Origin: a virus
DNA length: 64,000 bases
Strand: one strand, 5' to 3'
Virus record (IMG/VR): IMGVR_UViG_3300009499_000295
Coordinates: 62,001-126,000 of that record
Positions 51,860 through 60,153 of the stretch are shown piece by piece. The notes beneath the pieces were generated by a model. That model worked only from the letters and a program-made list of their open reading frames with translations, had not been told where the DNA came from and did no database searches. A program made the translations under genes and the position numbers. Within the stretch, counting starts at the first letter, position 1. Every line of letters starts with the position of its first letter.

Positions 51860-52072
51860 ATGCCTACAGATTTAGACAGTCTAGATATAGATAAGATACC
51901 AGTGGAGTCACTAGGTGTAGCCTTACCTTGGCTTTCTAACTACTACAACTGTCCTAAGTGTAAGGGTTCTGTTGAACAAGGACTCTTCGGTAAGAAAGAT
52001 AGTAAGGGAGTAGCTTGGTCAATAAGTGAGTGTGAGGACTGTGGCTACATCTACAAAGTCAAAGCTTTCTAA
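51860..52072 (+). CDS. Zinc ribbon protein
   Basis: 70 residues. CPKC near residue 33 and CEDC near 58 with a glycine-rich loop. Its stop overlaps the next start region. Confidence 0.6.
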   Translation: MPTDLDSLDIDKIPVESLGVALPWLSNYYNCPKCKGSVEQGLFGKKDSKGVAWSISECEDCGYIYKVKAF

Positions 52073-52325
52073 GAATCAGGCTAAGGGTCTCTGGAATTCC
52101 CTATTCTGTCAGTACTATGGAGTCATAAGACCACATGAATTTAGTATAGAGAAATGTGACACATGTGAACAAGTGAAACCCTGTAGACGGAAATACCTAC
52201 GATTGCTCAAGAAGGCAGCTGAGAGATATGGAGCTCTAGGCAATATACCAATGGAAGTGTTAGAAGGACATGTCAAGCTCATCGGGAAGCTTATCACCAA
52301 AACAAATACGGATTCTACTCACTAG
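52026..52325 (+). CDS. Tagged Cys-cluster protein
   Basis: 99 residues (GTG 52026 or GTG 52041). Tag KLSKNQAKGLWNSLF near residue 13, then CDTCEQVKPC and a helical region. The tag is encoded over the previous stop codon. Confidence 0.55.
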   Translation: MSVRTVATSTKSKLSKNQAKGLWNSLFCQYYGVIRPHEFSIEKCDTCEQVKPCRRKYLRLLKKAAERYGALGNIPMEVLEGHVKLIGKLITKTNTDSTH

Positions 52326-52530
52326 AGAGACAGAGTATATCCAGATAGCAGTAAGAAGACTAGCATGGAGACAAGCATACTTCAGAAGTCATCGACCAGT
52401 TTACTGTTCTATCTGTACTCGTCTAGATTACTGTAGGAGACTAGATGTTAACGGAATAACACAGAATATAGTCCTTCAAGGAGGGACATGCCCTGATGTA
52501 TGGACAATCTGGAATAAGATTTTCAACTAG
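52270..52530 (+). CDS. Cys-cluster protein with C-terminal tag variant
   Basis: 86 residues. CSICTRLDYCRR and CPDVWTIWNKIFN at the end; the last residues fit the tag in C-terminal position. Confidence 0.45.
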   Translation: MSSSSGSLSPKQIRILLTRETEYIQIAVRRLAWRQAYFRSHRPVYCSICTRLDYCRRLDVNGITQNIVLQGGTCPDVWTIWNKIFN

Positions 52531-52768
52531 GGAAGCACTTAATACGCCCTTCATCTGTCTTAATGAGAAACTTAGACCTCAATCAGCATGGAAGGTTCGT
52601 ATCCTCTTAGATGGATTCTGTGGACTTCTGTCTTACAAACATAAGAAGCCAACAAAGTGTATGTACTGTGAAGTAGATAATCCATACAAGTGTATGTTCC
52701 GTGACTCAGCACAGAAAATACTCTTTGAGAAGTTGTTTACCAATGGATATAAGAATAGAAGTGTTTAG
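52496..52768 (+). CDS. Cys-containing protein of unknown function
   Basis: 90 residues. KCMYCEVDNPYKCMF near residue 55 and a tag-like ILFEKLFTNG near the C terminus. Confidence 0.45.
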   Translation: MYGQSGIRFSTREALNTPFICLNEKLRPQSAWKVRILLDGFCGLLSYKHKKPTKCMYCEVDNPYKCMFRDSAQKILFEKLFTNGYKNRSV

Positions 52769-52958
52769 TAAGGTCTTCAGACCAGCATGTTATGGTGATA
52801 GCGTTCATTGTCCTGTTCTATTCACAGATGAAATGTATAACTGTAAGCACTTTGATGAGTGTGAACAGAAGACAATAGAGAACTTCAACAAGAGTATCAA
52901 GAAGGATGTTAATCAGATTATGAGAGATTTAGGAATGGAAAGAAATGAAACTAGTTAG
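52743..52958 (+). CDS. Tagged Cys4 protein (CYGD type)
   Basis: 71 residues from ATG 52743. Tag EVFSKVFRPACYGDS followed by Cys at spacing C-x6-C-x10-C-x5-C (FRPAC, HC, NC, DEC), the same arrangement as in the 56.0-56.6 kb genes. Confidence 0.6.
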   Translation: MDIRIEVFSKVFRPACYGDSVHCPVLFTDEMYNCKHFDECEQKTIENFNKSIKKDVNQIMRDLGMERNETS

Positions 52959-53439
52959 ACTAACGTCAAGTGGAGTTGGAGCAAGGATTAATGGCTTTGA
53001 TGTAGGGATTAAATTCTACCCATACTCATGGACTCTAACCCATTGTATTGAAGTGAGTAAGAGAAACTTTATACCCATTCAAGTCTATGCGAATCTTGGA
53101 GCCACCAATGAAATTATAGAAAGGCTGAATGCTGGTGGAAAGGAAACTCAGAAGATGTGGTTAGTTCTCCGTTTCATAAATAACCTAAGCTATAGGGTGA
53201 AGAACTATAGATTGATGGATTATCTTCTCAGGGACGACTTTAATAAACTCCTGAAGAGTATCTTCTACTCCCTATGTATCAGAAAGTATAAAAAGGTACG
53301 TCGTGTGGAAATCATACGTATAGTGAAGAGCTTCATTCGTCTAGGTAAAGTTAAGTCCAGTAATAAATGGGCTCAGAAGATAATAAACATAGAGAAGTCC
53401 ATCTTCTGGAAGAAGGTGTTTGGAACTGCTAATGAATGA
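52945..53439 (+). CDS. Protein of unknown function with C-terminal tag-like end
   Basis: 164 residues. Mixed alpha/beta (VRLTSSGVGARINGFDVGIK), basic C-terminal half, ending EKSIFWKKVFGTANE. No domain match. Confidence 0.5.
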   Translation: MKLVRLTSSGVGARINGFDVGIKFYPYSWTLTHCIEVSKRNFIPIQVYANLGATNEIIERLNAGGKETQKMWLVLRFINNLSYRVKNYRLMDYLLRDDFNKLLKSIFYSLCIRKYKKVRRVEIIRIVKSFIRLGKVKSSNKWAQKIINIEKSIFWKKVFGTANE

Positions 53440-53806
53440 TAAGGAAGTCTGGTGTCAAGTTAAAAGTTCTACTAACAAACGAGAAAACTTCAGAGAGTGT
53501 CATAAGTGCTGCATATTCTGTGGGGATATCAAGACCTGCGAAGTAAACACATGTGAGAAAAAGGATGAAGATGAACTCTGTTGCTGGCAGGCAAGTCCGT
53601 CCGAATGGATGATGGGTCGATTGGATAAGAGAGCAGAGGAATTTACTTGGAAACGTAGACAGAGGGAACACTTCATGAGGAATGGTCACACACCATACGA
53701 TGGTTCTTGGGAAGGGGAACGCCTTGCTGAATGGCAGAGGAACTATCCTGAAGATTATGAAGAGATGTTTGTGGAGTTCCATAGCTATGAAGAGAGTAGA
53801 AAGTAA
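53432..53806 (+). CDS. Cysteine-rich protein
   Basis: 124 residues (ATG 53432). Cys cluster CHKCCIFCGDIKTC followed by CEVNTCEKK and DELCCW, then a charged C terminus. Metal-binding, family unknown. Confidence 0.5.
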   Translation: MNDKEVWCQVKSSTNKRENFRECHKCCIFCGDIKTCEVNTCEKKDEDELCCWQASPSEWMMGRLDKRAEEFTWKRRQREHFMRNGHTPYDGSWEGERLAEWQRNYPEDYEEMFVEFHSYEESRK

Positions 53807-54044
53807 GAACGAACAGTTCTGGAGAAAACTATTCTACACACCACCTACAACATGGGCAGGATTAAAGGAACATTGTTCAAGAAACTGTGTGATGGAACGT
53901 CCTGATATTAAAGAAGACCTCTGCCAGAGATGTAGTGCTATGGAGGGCTGGTTAGGAAGAGACCATTCACTCTTTAGGGTGATTGAAGGGATTTCTGAAA
54001 TTAAAGAGAAGTTGAAGGAATATGCAACAAGAAAAAGCAAATAG
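53787..54044 (+). CDS. Tagged Cys-cluster protein
   Basis: 85 residues from ATG 53787. Tag MKRVESKNEQFWRKLF, then CSRNC and CQRC pairs. The N terminus closely parallels the 54380 protein (MKRVEPLKEFWRRLF). Confidence 0.6.
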   Translation: MKRVESKNEQFWRKLFYTPPTTWAGLKEHCSRNCVMERPDIKEDLCQRCSAMEGWLGRDHSLFRVIEGISEIKEKLKEYATRKSK

Positions 54045-54393
54045 ACTTTGGAGGAAACTCTTCGGGTGGAGAGTAGGGGACAGAGTCCAAGTGCACGGTA
54101 AGACAAAGATTATGTATGGAATGATAGAGAAGTTTATTACCGTTGCTGAGATTAATGGAAACGATAGAAGGGTGGACATTCCATCTGCCATAGTCTGCTA
54201 TGATGGGAAGATACGGAGGACACAAGTTATTTCAATTGATGTGTTGGAGATAGAGGGTGAAAATACTCCTCCCAAGGTAGACTTTGAGAAGGTCTTTTCA
54301 CCATATGCATTCATATCACTCGAAGATAATGTTATCATTAGGGCAAGTAAAGCAAATCGTTACCTTAGGAGGAAAGCTCTTGAAAAGAGTTGA
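54022..54393 (+). CDS. Tagged GDxVxV barrel protein
   Basis: 123 residues. Tag EKANRLWRKLFGW is followed directly by RVGDRVQVHGKTKIMYGMIE, resembling a small SH3/KOW-like barrel. Confidence 0.6.
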   Translation: MQQEKANRLWRKLFGWRVGDRVQVHGKTKIMYGMIEKFITVAEINGNDRRVDIPSAIVCYDGKIRRTQVISIDVLEIEGENTPPKVDFEKVFSPYAFISLEDNVIIRASKANRYLRRKALEKS

Positions 54394-54757
54394 GCCCCTG
54401 AAGGAATTCTGGAGAAGACTCTTCATTGGACTGGATGTTGAGCAGAGGGAACTAGTTAAGCTAGCACCAATACTCCTTGAGGCTTCTAAGGAAGACGCAG
54501 ATCTAGTAGGAGCTTTGGTATGGAGTCACTTCACCAACAATACCGAATGGAAAGGAACATTCAGACATACAGGTGCGGTGTTAGCTGATATCTTCAACAA
54601 ACGTTTTGGTGGGAAGACATTCACTTACATGGACTTCTACTGCGCCAACTTAAGATTCATCACTCACACCAAAAAGAAAATGGTAAGCTCTTATAAGGAT
54701 AAACTAAAGGAGATGCAGAGGAAGTATAATACCAAAGTCTGCGTCAACTGCACATGA
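54380..54757 (+). CDS. Tagged protein of unknown function
   Basis: 125 residues. TTG 54380 is chosen because AGGAGG lies 7 bp upstream and the tag MKRVEPLKEFWRRLF then starts the protein. The rest is helical (QRELVKLAPILLEASKED) with a CVNC pair at the end. Confidence 0.6.
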   Translation: MKRVEPLKEFWRRLFIGLDVEQRELVKLAPILLEASKEDADLVGALVWSHFTNNTEWKGTFRHTGAVLADIFNKRFGGKTFTYMDFYCANLRFITHTKKKMVSSYKDKLKEMQRKYNTKVCVNCT

Positions 54758-54772
54758 GTCGGAGGTGTATGT

Positions 54773-54901
54773 TTGAAGAGCACTGAGGAAAGGATTGAGG
54801 AAATCAAGAAAATAGCTAAGAAATTAGGTATCAAGAAGATAGACATGGTCGACCCAGAGACGCAAGAAGTAGAGGTGGAGATTGATGTCGAGGAAGACTA
54901 A
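54773..54901 (+). CDS. Small acidic protein
   Basis: 42 residues, TTG start behind GGAGGTG. KSTEERIEEIKKIAKKLG then a highly acidic end. Unknown. Confidence 0.45.
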   Translation: MKSTEERIEEIKKIAKKLGIKKIDMVDPETQEVEVEIDVEED

Positions 54902-55133
54902 CAAGGTCTGGAGTGAACTCTTCAGTCCGCCTTGTCCCAATTGTGGGTCTACTAAGACTAAAGAGGAACTTTTGGACATTCCCGCAATAGGTAGTGCGAG
55001 TGAGATACTAGAACGATTGAAAAGACAAATGGAAGGAAAACATAATTCTGTAATCAGAACTTGGAAATGCTTTGACTGTGAAACAGTTTATGATGAGAAA
55101 GGGAGATACATAACCCATGAAGGTAGAGTATAG
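54885..55133 (+). CDS. Tagged zinc ribbon protein
   Basis: 82 residues from ATG 54885. Tag NKVWSELFSPP, then CPNC and CFDC pairs forming a ribbon. Confidence 0.6.
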   Translation: MSRKTNKVWSELFSPPCPNCGSTKTKEELLDIPAIGSASEILERLKRQMEGKHNSVIRTWKCFDCETVYDEKGRYITHEGRV

Positions 55134-55287
55134 AATAGAGAAACTTAGTCTAAACAATGAAAACTATGTCCTCTGGAAAAGACTGAAGGGGATAGATAGT
55201 TGGGTATTTAAGGAAAGGGTGGGGACTACATTCGAAGAAGTCATTGGATATGTTAGGAGGAATAAGAATGGAATGTTCAAGATGTAA
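55117..55287 (+). CDS. Small protein with weak tag
   Basis: 56 residues (MKVEYRIEKLSLNNENYVLW). NYVLWKRLKGID is a diverged tag. Overlaps both neighbours. Confidence 0.45.
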   Translation: MKVEYRIEKLSLNNENYVLWKRLKGIDSWVFKERVGTTFEEVIGYVRRNKNGMFKM

Positions 55288-55450
55288 GATGATTACAAAT
55301 GGACAAGCCCACTTAATGCTCTTTGGGAAGTATCGTAATCTTCCTCTCTGTGAGAGTTGTTACTTACACCAGTGTTACAGTAAACTTCACAACCTAAGAT
55401 GTAGTGTTGATAGATTCTTCACTAGAATATTGTTCTACATGGGATTGTAA
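55268..55450 (+). CDS. Zinc-binding protein
   Basis: 60 residues from ATG 55268 behind AGGAGG. CSRCKMI and CESCYLHQC supply four to five cysteines; hydrophobic C terminus. Confidence 0.55.
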   Translation: MECSRCKMITNGQAHLMLFGKYRNLPLCESCYLHQCYSKLHNLRCSVDRFFTRILFYMGL

Positions 55451-55839
55451 TGCCTGTTATATACAAACGTAAGTTCCAAGTTCCTGGAGATACCATCAAG
55501 AATTGCTGGAACTTCAGGAAGAAGTGTGACAGAAAGTATGGTTATGTCCCAAATAAGAAACCGTGTATGGTTGAACAACCCCCTCCACGTAGGACTTACT
55601 TACCAAGAATGCGACGGGAGGAGTCTAGGTGTCCATTCCCCATTAACCAACCCAGTAAGTATATTGTGTCGGAGATGGATGATGGCACATGGAGATGCTC
55701 CTGTCCCGTATGGAAGTTCCGTAGACAACAGTGTCACCATATAGGTAAGGCACAGAGAAATCCGGAGGAGTATGAGATTGCAAAGGAACACACGCAGAGG
55801 ACAACAGAAACCCTCAGGAAAATCTTCGAAGGAGCTTAG
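55450..55839 (+). CDS. SWIM zinc finger protein
   Basis: 129 residues. YIVSEMDDGTWRCSCPVWKF with QQCHHIGKAQ is a SWIM signature (CxC...CxH), the same fold as in the 47208 protein but without a clear N-terminal tag. Basic and proline-rich N terminus. Confidence 0.6.
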   Translation: MPVIYKRKFQVPGDTIKNCWNFRKKCDRKYGYVPNKKPCMVEQPPPRRTYLPRMRREESRCPFPINQPSKYIVSEMDDGTWRCSCPVWKFRRQQCHHIGKAQRNPEEYEIAKEHTQRTTETLRKIFEGA

Positions 55840-56092
55840 ACTCTTCTGGGATAAGCTCTTTGGATTCAAGATAGGGGATGTAGTGCGTGTCAAGTATGGC
55901 AAGGTTAGTTGGGAGATATGGAATCTCTTCATGTATAATAAGAGACTCTACCTCAAAGTAAGACGTTTCAGGAGAGATAGAAATGGTCGTTTGCAAGATA
56001 CTGTCCACTCATACTTCTACGCAAGTGAAGTTATCAAAGTCCAAGCAAAAGAAGACGTGGACACTCCTTTTCCCTCCAACGTGTTTCGGTGA
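55772..56092 (+). CDS. Tagged GDxVxV barrel protein
   Basis: 106 residues. Tag SKELRLFWDKLFGF followed by KIGDVVRVKYGK, then a beta-rich stretch. Same layout as the 54022 protein. Confidence 0.55.
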   Translation: MRLQRNTRRGQQKPSGKSSKELRLFWDKLFGFKIGDVVRVKYGKVSWEIWNLFMYNKRLYLKVRRFRRDRNGRLQDTVHSYFYASEVIKVQAKEDVDTPFPSNVFR

Positions 56093-56249
56093 TAGGTTTA
56101 AAGTAGCTCGGTGTATTATCAAACGTATCAAGGAAGAAACACCAAAAGGTAAGATACCAGAATGTCCTATACATGATGAGTGTATTTCAGAGAGCATACG
56201 TAGAGAGGTAGTAGAGATTGACAGAGAGAGTAAAACTCACAAAGTATAA
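56025..56249 (+). CDS. Tagged Cys4 protein (CFGD type)
   Basis: 74 residues from GTG 56025. KLSKSKQKKTWTLLFPPTCFGD then Cys at spacings 9, 16 and 5 (RC, EC, DEC). No strong ribosome site, so the start is uncertain (55983 is an alternative). Confidence 0.55.
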   Translation: MKLSKSKQKKTWTLLFPPTCFGDRFKVARCIIKRIKEETPKGKIPECPIHDECISESIRREVVEIDRESKTHKV

Positions 56250-56442
56250 AGCGAAGAAGTTATGGAAGAAACTCTTTCGTCCCAAGTGTTTCGGTGAGAG
56301 AGATACCCTCCTTTCATGTATGAAGATATACTACATGCACTCTACAGTAGAGGAAAGAGCACTTCCATGTAACTATTTTGATGACTGTATTGATGAAGCC
56401 CTAAAAGAGCAGAGGCAGAAAAGGAATGAAGAGAAATCTTAG
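56218..56442 (+). CDS. Tagged Cys4 protein (CFGE type)
   Basis: 74 residues, TTG start. VKLTKYKAKKLWKKLFRPKC, then FGE, with the same C-x9-C-x16-C-x5-C spacing as the 56025 protein. Confidence 0.6.
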   Translation: MTERVKLTKYKAKKLWKKLFRPKCFGERDTLLSCMKIYYMHSTVEERALPCNYFDDCIDEALKEQRQKRNEEKS

Positions 56443-56581
56443 GAAACTTTGGAGTATACTGCTACCACCATACTGCTTTGGAAACCCATACCACATGCAA
56501 TGCTCAGCAAGATACTCCCCAGAGTTCTGTTCTGTATGTTGGGAATGCACAAAGGAGTGCAGAAGGAAGGAGAAACTTTAA
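56426..56581 (+). CDS. Tagged Cys-rich protein (CFGN type)
   Basis: 51 residues from ATG 56426. Tag LRKLWSILLPPYCFGNP, followed by CSVCWECTKEC. Member of the same tandem family. Confidence 0.6.
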   Translation: MKRNLRKLWSILLPPYCFGNPYHMQCSARYSPEFCSVCWECTKECRRKEKL

Positions 56582-56782
56582 TTGAAGAAGTTAGCAAAGA
56601 AAGCCCTGTTTAGGGAACTCTTCAAACCCTGTGTAGTAAAGGAAACCCTTACCAAACGTAGAATTGGACTTTGTGCTGGGGTTTACTCACAAAAGGATAG
56701 ATGTAAACAAGGTTGTAAGTTCTGCCCCAATTTCATTCCTAACGCAGAAGGTTGGAGTAAGAGTGAATACCCAAAGTGTTAA
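56582..56782 (+). CDS. Tagged Cys-rich protein
   Basis: 66 residues, TTG start (TAATTG). KKALFRELFKPCVVKE, then CKQGCKFCPNFIP and a terminal EYPKC. Confidence 0.55.
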   Translation: MKKLAKKALFRELFKPCVVKETLTKRRIGLCAGVYSQKDRCKQGCKFCPNFIPNAEGWSKSEYPKC

Positions 56783-56993
56783 ACTTACCCAGCAAGAAAG
56801 TAGTCAGCTATTCAGAAGACTCTTCAAACCCTGCGGGGTAAAGGACTACATAACCCAATACTTAGAGGGACAACCACCTATCTGTTCAGGTTTTGAAACA
56901 CCGAGAGGAAGAAACAGAGAAGGTTGTAGGTTCTGCAGCCTATTCGTTCCAAACATAGAGAACTGGGATAAGGAGGATTATCCAGAGTGTTAG
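56763..56993 (+). CDS. Tagged Cys-rich protein
   Basis: 76 residues, GTG 56763 with GGAG about 6 bp upstream. KLTQQESSQLFRRLFKPCGVKD, then REGCRFCSLFVP and EDYPEC. Close paralog of the 56582 protein. Confidence 0.6.
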   Translation: MNTQSVKLTQQESSQLFRRLFKPCGVKDYITQYLEGQPPICSGFETPRGRNREGCRFCSLFVPNIENWDKEDYPEC

Positions 56994-57211
56994 ATGAGAA
57001 GGTAACCCTAAACAAACATGAAGTAGATAGAGTCTTCAGACATGTCTTCTCCTGCCCAAGAGTTACTAGGGTAATTAAAAGATACGCATCATGTTGTATC
57101 ATGTATCCCCTCTGTAAAAAGGGCTGTTGTGATAAATGTGATAACCAGAAGTGTAGAAGACGATGTATCAGAAACATAGTAGACTTTAAGAATGGTGAGT
57201 CAAGAATATGA
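56987..57211 (+). CDS. Tagged Cys-rich protein
   Basis: 74 residues, GTG start. KVTLNKHEVDRVFRHVFSCP, then CCIMYPLCKKGCCDKCDNQ and a basic end. Family member with a denser cysteine cluster. Confidence 0.55.
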   Translation: MLDEKVTLNKHEVDRVFRHVFSCPRVTRVIKRYASCCIMYPLCKKGCCDKCDNQKCRRRCIRNIVDFKNGESRI

Positions 57212-57696
57212 AGTTAGTAGTCACTCCAAACAAAGAGGTAATAGACAGGGCTCTACAGCAGGGCTTTGATAGTAGACATATTAAAGACAAGTGTTACTAT
57301 GGTAAAGACAGAACAATAGCACTAATGGAAAGCAGGTTGTTTGAGCCTGTCCAATATCTCGGAACAGCAACCATACTAAGACACAAACTTAAATCTTACA
57401 TGAGGTACACCCTTACCTATAGTGGACCTAGCTTTGCAGGAGACCTTATCAAGTTAGCCCTTATGGTTCTGAAGCAGAGGAGAGTAAGAATCTTCATACA
57501 TCAGAAGGACAGTGATAAACAATTCAAAGTCCTAATGTTGGGAACTAAGGAGGGGACAGTAGCTATTGCACCAAGGGTGTGGGAAGGAGATGACCACCCT
57601 GCTAGTATCCTTGATGACATCACATTTCTTCTCTCTGACTATTGGAGATATCCCACCAGTAAACTTGTAAGGGGAGTATTGTTTGGAATCCTTTAG
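57208..57696 (+). CDS. Protein of unknown function
   Basis: 162 residues, ATGA overlap. Begins with TPNKEVIDRALQQGFDSR; alpha/beta with RVRIFIHQKDSDKQFKVLML. No family recognised. Confidence 0.5.
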   Translation: MKLVVTPNKEVIDRALQQGFDSRHIKDKCYYGKDRTIALMESRLFEPVQYLGTATILRHKLKSYMRYTLTYSGPSFAGDLIKLALMVLKQRRVRIFIHQKDSDKQFKVLMLGTKEGTVAIAPRVWEGDDHPASILDDITFLLSDYWRYPTSKLVRGVLFGIL

Positions 57697-57964
57697 TCAA
57701 GAGAAGCTCTTTGGAGCATTACTAGGATTCCGAGAAGGAGACAGGGTTAAGGTTCGAAGAAAGGTTAGAGAATGGAGACAGGGCAGACCTTCTACATTCC
57801 ACTACTACTGGAAGTATGGAACGGTAGTAGGAGTAGTGAAGGTACGAAACTGGCTCTTAGAAGTAGATGAGGAGAGAATTGCAGTAGACTTCGAGGGATT
57901 TCCCTATCATCTGAAACCACAAGACTTGATAAGGTGTAGGAAGTATGTATCAAAGAATCAGTGA
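57683..57964 (+). CDS. Tagged GDxVxV barrel protein
   Basis: 93 residues, TTG start. SFSQEKLFGALLGFREGDRVKV is a compact tag-barrel junction, then a beta-rich domain (GVVKVRNWLLEVDEERIAV). Confidence 0.5.
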   Translation: MESFSQEKLFGALLGFREGDRVKVRRKVREWRQGRPSTFHYYWKYGTVVGVVKVRNWLLEVDEERIAVDFEGFPYHLKPQDLIRCRKYVSKNQ

Positions 57965-58217
57965 TGAAGAGTTACTCTCACTACCACCACCAACTGGTTT
58001 TATTCTGTGTAGCCTCCTCAATATCCCTACTAAGAAGGGAGAGAATGGTTACCTCAAGTGTAAAAGATGTCAAGACCACATACCGTGTGTTAGGTATATA
58101 GAAGCTACTCAAAGGAGAGGAGGATATGCCTGTAAAACAAGAAGTGTCTTTGATAAAGAAGAAGAAAGTAAGCAAATGGAAAGATATCTGGACTCTGTTG
58201 GATATACCTCCCAGTAA
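57945..58217 (+). CDS. Cysteine-containing protein
   Basis: 90 residues. CSLLNIP, CKRC, and CVRY/CKTR cysteines in the middle; acidic C terminus. Unknown. Confidence 0.45.
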   Translation: MYQRISDEELLSLPPPTGFILCSLLNIPTKKGENGYLKCKRCQDHIPCVRYIEATQRRGGYACKTRSVFDKEEESKQMERYLDSVGYTSQ

Positions 58218-58458
58218 ACGAACTGCGAAGGAGAACAAGAGGGTAAAGGTATACCTCAAAGGTCTAAAGAGACTTAACGATATACCACAGGAGGCGTGTA
58301 AGAACTGTGGAAAGAAGTGGCCAGCACCCAGTACATTTTGTGGGTCTGTCTGCAAGGAAAAGTACGAGGAGAAGAATAATGGTAAGAAAGAGAGACAGAT
58401 TACCAAAGATGAGCACAAGAGAGTTAAGAAAACTCTATTCAAAACTCAGAGCAACTAG
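58126..58458 (+). CDS. Zinc-ribbon-like basic protein
   Basis: 110 residues. Lysine-rich start (VSLIKKKKVSKWKDIWTLLD), then CKNCGKKW and CGSVC. The WxxLL stretch is a weak tag. Confidence 0.5.
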   Translation: MPVKQEVSLIKKKKVSKWKDIWTLLDIPPSKRTAKENKRVKVYLKGLKRLNDIPQEACKNCGKKWPAPSTFCGSVCKEKYEEKNNGKKERQITKDEHKRVKKTLFKTQSN

Positions 58459-58762
58459 CCACCATGTTGGTAGGGCAAGGACTGACGCATGGAAACACCT
58501 ACAAAGTACAATCACCTCTGAGAAGAATGTCTGGCGCTTACAGAATAGAGCACTGTACTGGATAGGTAAAAAGAGAGCTGAGAACTGCCCAGCGTTTAAA
58601 CCTAGTGGTTCTCACTCCGCCAAGTGTATGGTTCATCAACCTGAATACGCCTCTTCACTTAAGAATGTCTACCACTATAGGTGTAGTGACTGTAGGTTAC
58701 ACAGGAAGACACGAATGAAGGTAGGGACATTCAATGGGGTGTTTGTAAATCCATCACCGTAG
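58409..58762 (+). CDS. Basic Cys-containing protein
   Basis: 117 residues from ATG 58409 (58379 possible). STRELRKLYSKLRATSHH, then C-rich CPAFKP, KCMVHQ, CSDC. Candidate metal-binding nucleic-acid binder. Confidence 0.5.
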   Translation: MSTRELRKLYSKLRATSHHVGRARTDAWKHLQSTITSEKNVWRLQNRALYWIGKKRAENCPAFKPSGSHSAKCMVHQPEYASSLKNVYHYRCSDCRLHRKTRMKVGTFNGVFVNPSP

Positions 58763-58771
58763 GGGATTGTA

Positions 58772-59170
58772 ATGGGACTAGATATAGGATGTAGCTGTGG
58801 GGCTACATACATCTCATGCAGTTACTCTGGTTTTAATACTTGGCGCACAGAACTTGCAAAGTATGTTAAGATAGACCTAACTAAGATGAATGGCTTTGGT
58901 AAAGTTGCTATCCCTTGGACAAAGAAGGAACGCTTCTACTACCTACTATACCACTCAGATTGTGATGGTCACTTAAACTACCGTCAGTGTAGGAAGTTAC
59001 TACATGACTTCGATTGGTTACATCAGAAACTTAGGAATCCTACTACCAAGGAGTTCTGGCATTATCTCTTGCAACCTGTACCTGAAGACTGGTTTCTTGA
59101 ATACTTTGACATGTGGTATGATGCAGTTAAACACTCAGTAAGTAACCAGTGTTGGTTACAATTTCATTAG
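58772..59170 (+). CDS. Protein of unknown function
   Basis: 132 residues, AGGGG before the ATG. CSCGATYISC near the start, then helical with aromatic residues (EDWFLEYFDMWYDAVKH). Unknown. Confidence 0.5.
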   Translation: MGLDIGCSCGATYISCSYSGFNTWRTELAKYVKIDLTKMNGFGKVAIPWTKKERFYYLLYHSDCDGHLNYRQCRKLLHDFDWLHQKLRNPTTKEFWHYLLQPVPEDWFLEYFDMWYDAVKHSVSNQCWLQFH

Positions 59171-59194
59171 AGGAGAAGATAGGTAGGTGATAAC

Positions 59195-59494
59195 ATGATA
59201 AGAATACCAAATAGTCTGTTTGTACCTAAGATTCATAATGGTAGGGTAGGTAGGGTGTTCGTCTATGCCCTTAATGCCTTCACCATAGGAATAAGTCCTG
59301 AACTATGCCCAGACTGGGACAAGGAAGCCCTCTGGAAAAAGACATGGCAGGCATGGAGACGGGGGAGTAACTGGATAATTAACCTTCCCAGTCGCGTAAC
59401 AAGGTTCTACTTACTACGTGAATCTGGGACTAAGATGGTAACTACTGCCAGCAGTGGTAGTTTACTCGTTACAGTTACGAGGGAATATGAATGA
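59195..59494 (+). CDS. Protein of unknown function
   Basis: 99 residues (IRIPNSLFVPKIHNGRVGRV). Beta-rich; ATGA overlap with the next gene. Confidence 0.5.
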   Translation: MIRIPNSLFVPKIHNGRVGRVFVYALNAFTIGISPELCPDWDKEALWKKTWQAWRRGSNWIINLPSRVTRFYLLRESGTKMVTTASSGSLLVTVTREYE

Positions 59495-59670
59495 ACGAAA
59501 AGAAAAAGAAAGAGATTGCTCTGGAGTATATTAAAGGACTTATGTATGGTGATTGGGATGAAGAGATGTTGTCTGTTCACCAGATGAGGAAGTACAAGCT
59601 TACTCCAGAAAAGTATGTGGAAGTCACAACGTGGCTTAATAAGAAAATAAAGGAGATGTTTGGAGAATGA
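59491..59670 (+). CDS. Small helical protein
   Basis: 59 residues (MNEKKKKEIALEYIKGLM). Helical, charged; ATGA overlap both ends. Confidence 0.5.
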   Translation: MNEKKKKEIALEYIKGLMYGDWDEEMLSVHQMRKYKLTPEKYVEVTTWLNKKIKEMFGE

Positions 59671-60077
59671 TATACGAATTCTACAAATATGAGAAAGAAC
59701 ACGGTAAGTCCTCTGTCGCCCTAGATGTAAACTTTGGGGGAGCAGGACGCAAGTGGGTGTTCTGTAATGACCCACCAAACCAGAGAATGTGTAAGTGCCA
59801 TAAATGTAAGATAAAGATACTTCGAGAAGTTCCAAGAATTCAGTTGGATGCGTCTTACCACTATGGTGCTGGGTTCTACTGCCTAAGTTGTGGTACAGAT
59901 ATGCTAATCGACAAACAAACAAGTCTCAAGACTTCAGTCGATGCCATTAACAATGAGGTAAAGAACCTAGGGAAAATCGTGACTATAGCAGAGGAAGTGA
60001 TGCAGGATGAATTCTATGCTCAGAAGATGGCACTTGGAAAGCTTTGTCAGGTGATAGGAAGGGAGGACAGACGATAA
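59667..60077 (+). CDS. Zinc ribbon protein with helical tail
   Basis: 136 residues. CKCHKC and CLSCG pairs (near residues 42-75), then a helical C terminus (SVDAINNEVKNLGKIVTIAEEV). Confidence 0.6.
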   Translation: MIYEFYKYEKEHGKSSVALDVNFGGAGRKWVFCNDPPNQRMCKCHKCKIKILREVPRIQLDASYHYGAGFYCLSCGTDMLIDKQTSLKTSVDAINNEVKNLGKIVTIAEEVMQDEFYAQKMALGKLCQVIGREDRR

Positions 60078-60153
60078 TACCTGCTGCTGGAGATATATTA
60101 ACTCATAATTTACCCCCAGTATCCATGGGATAACTTTTACTTGGGAATAGTCT

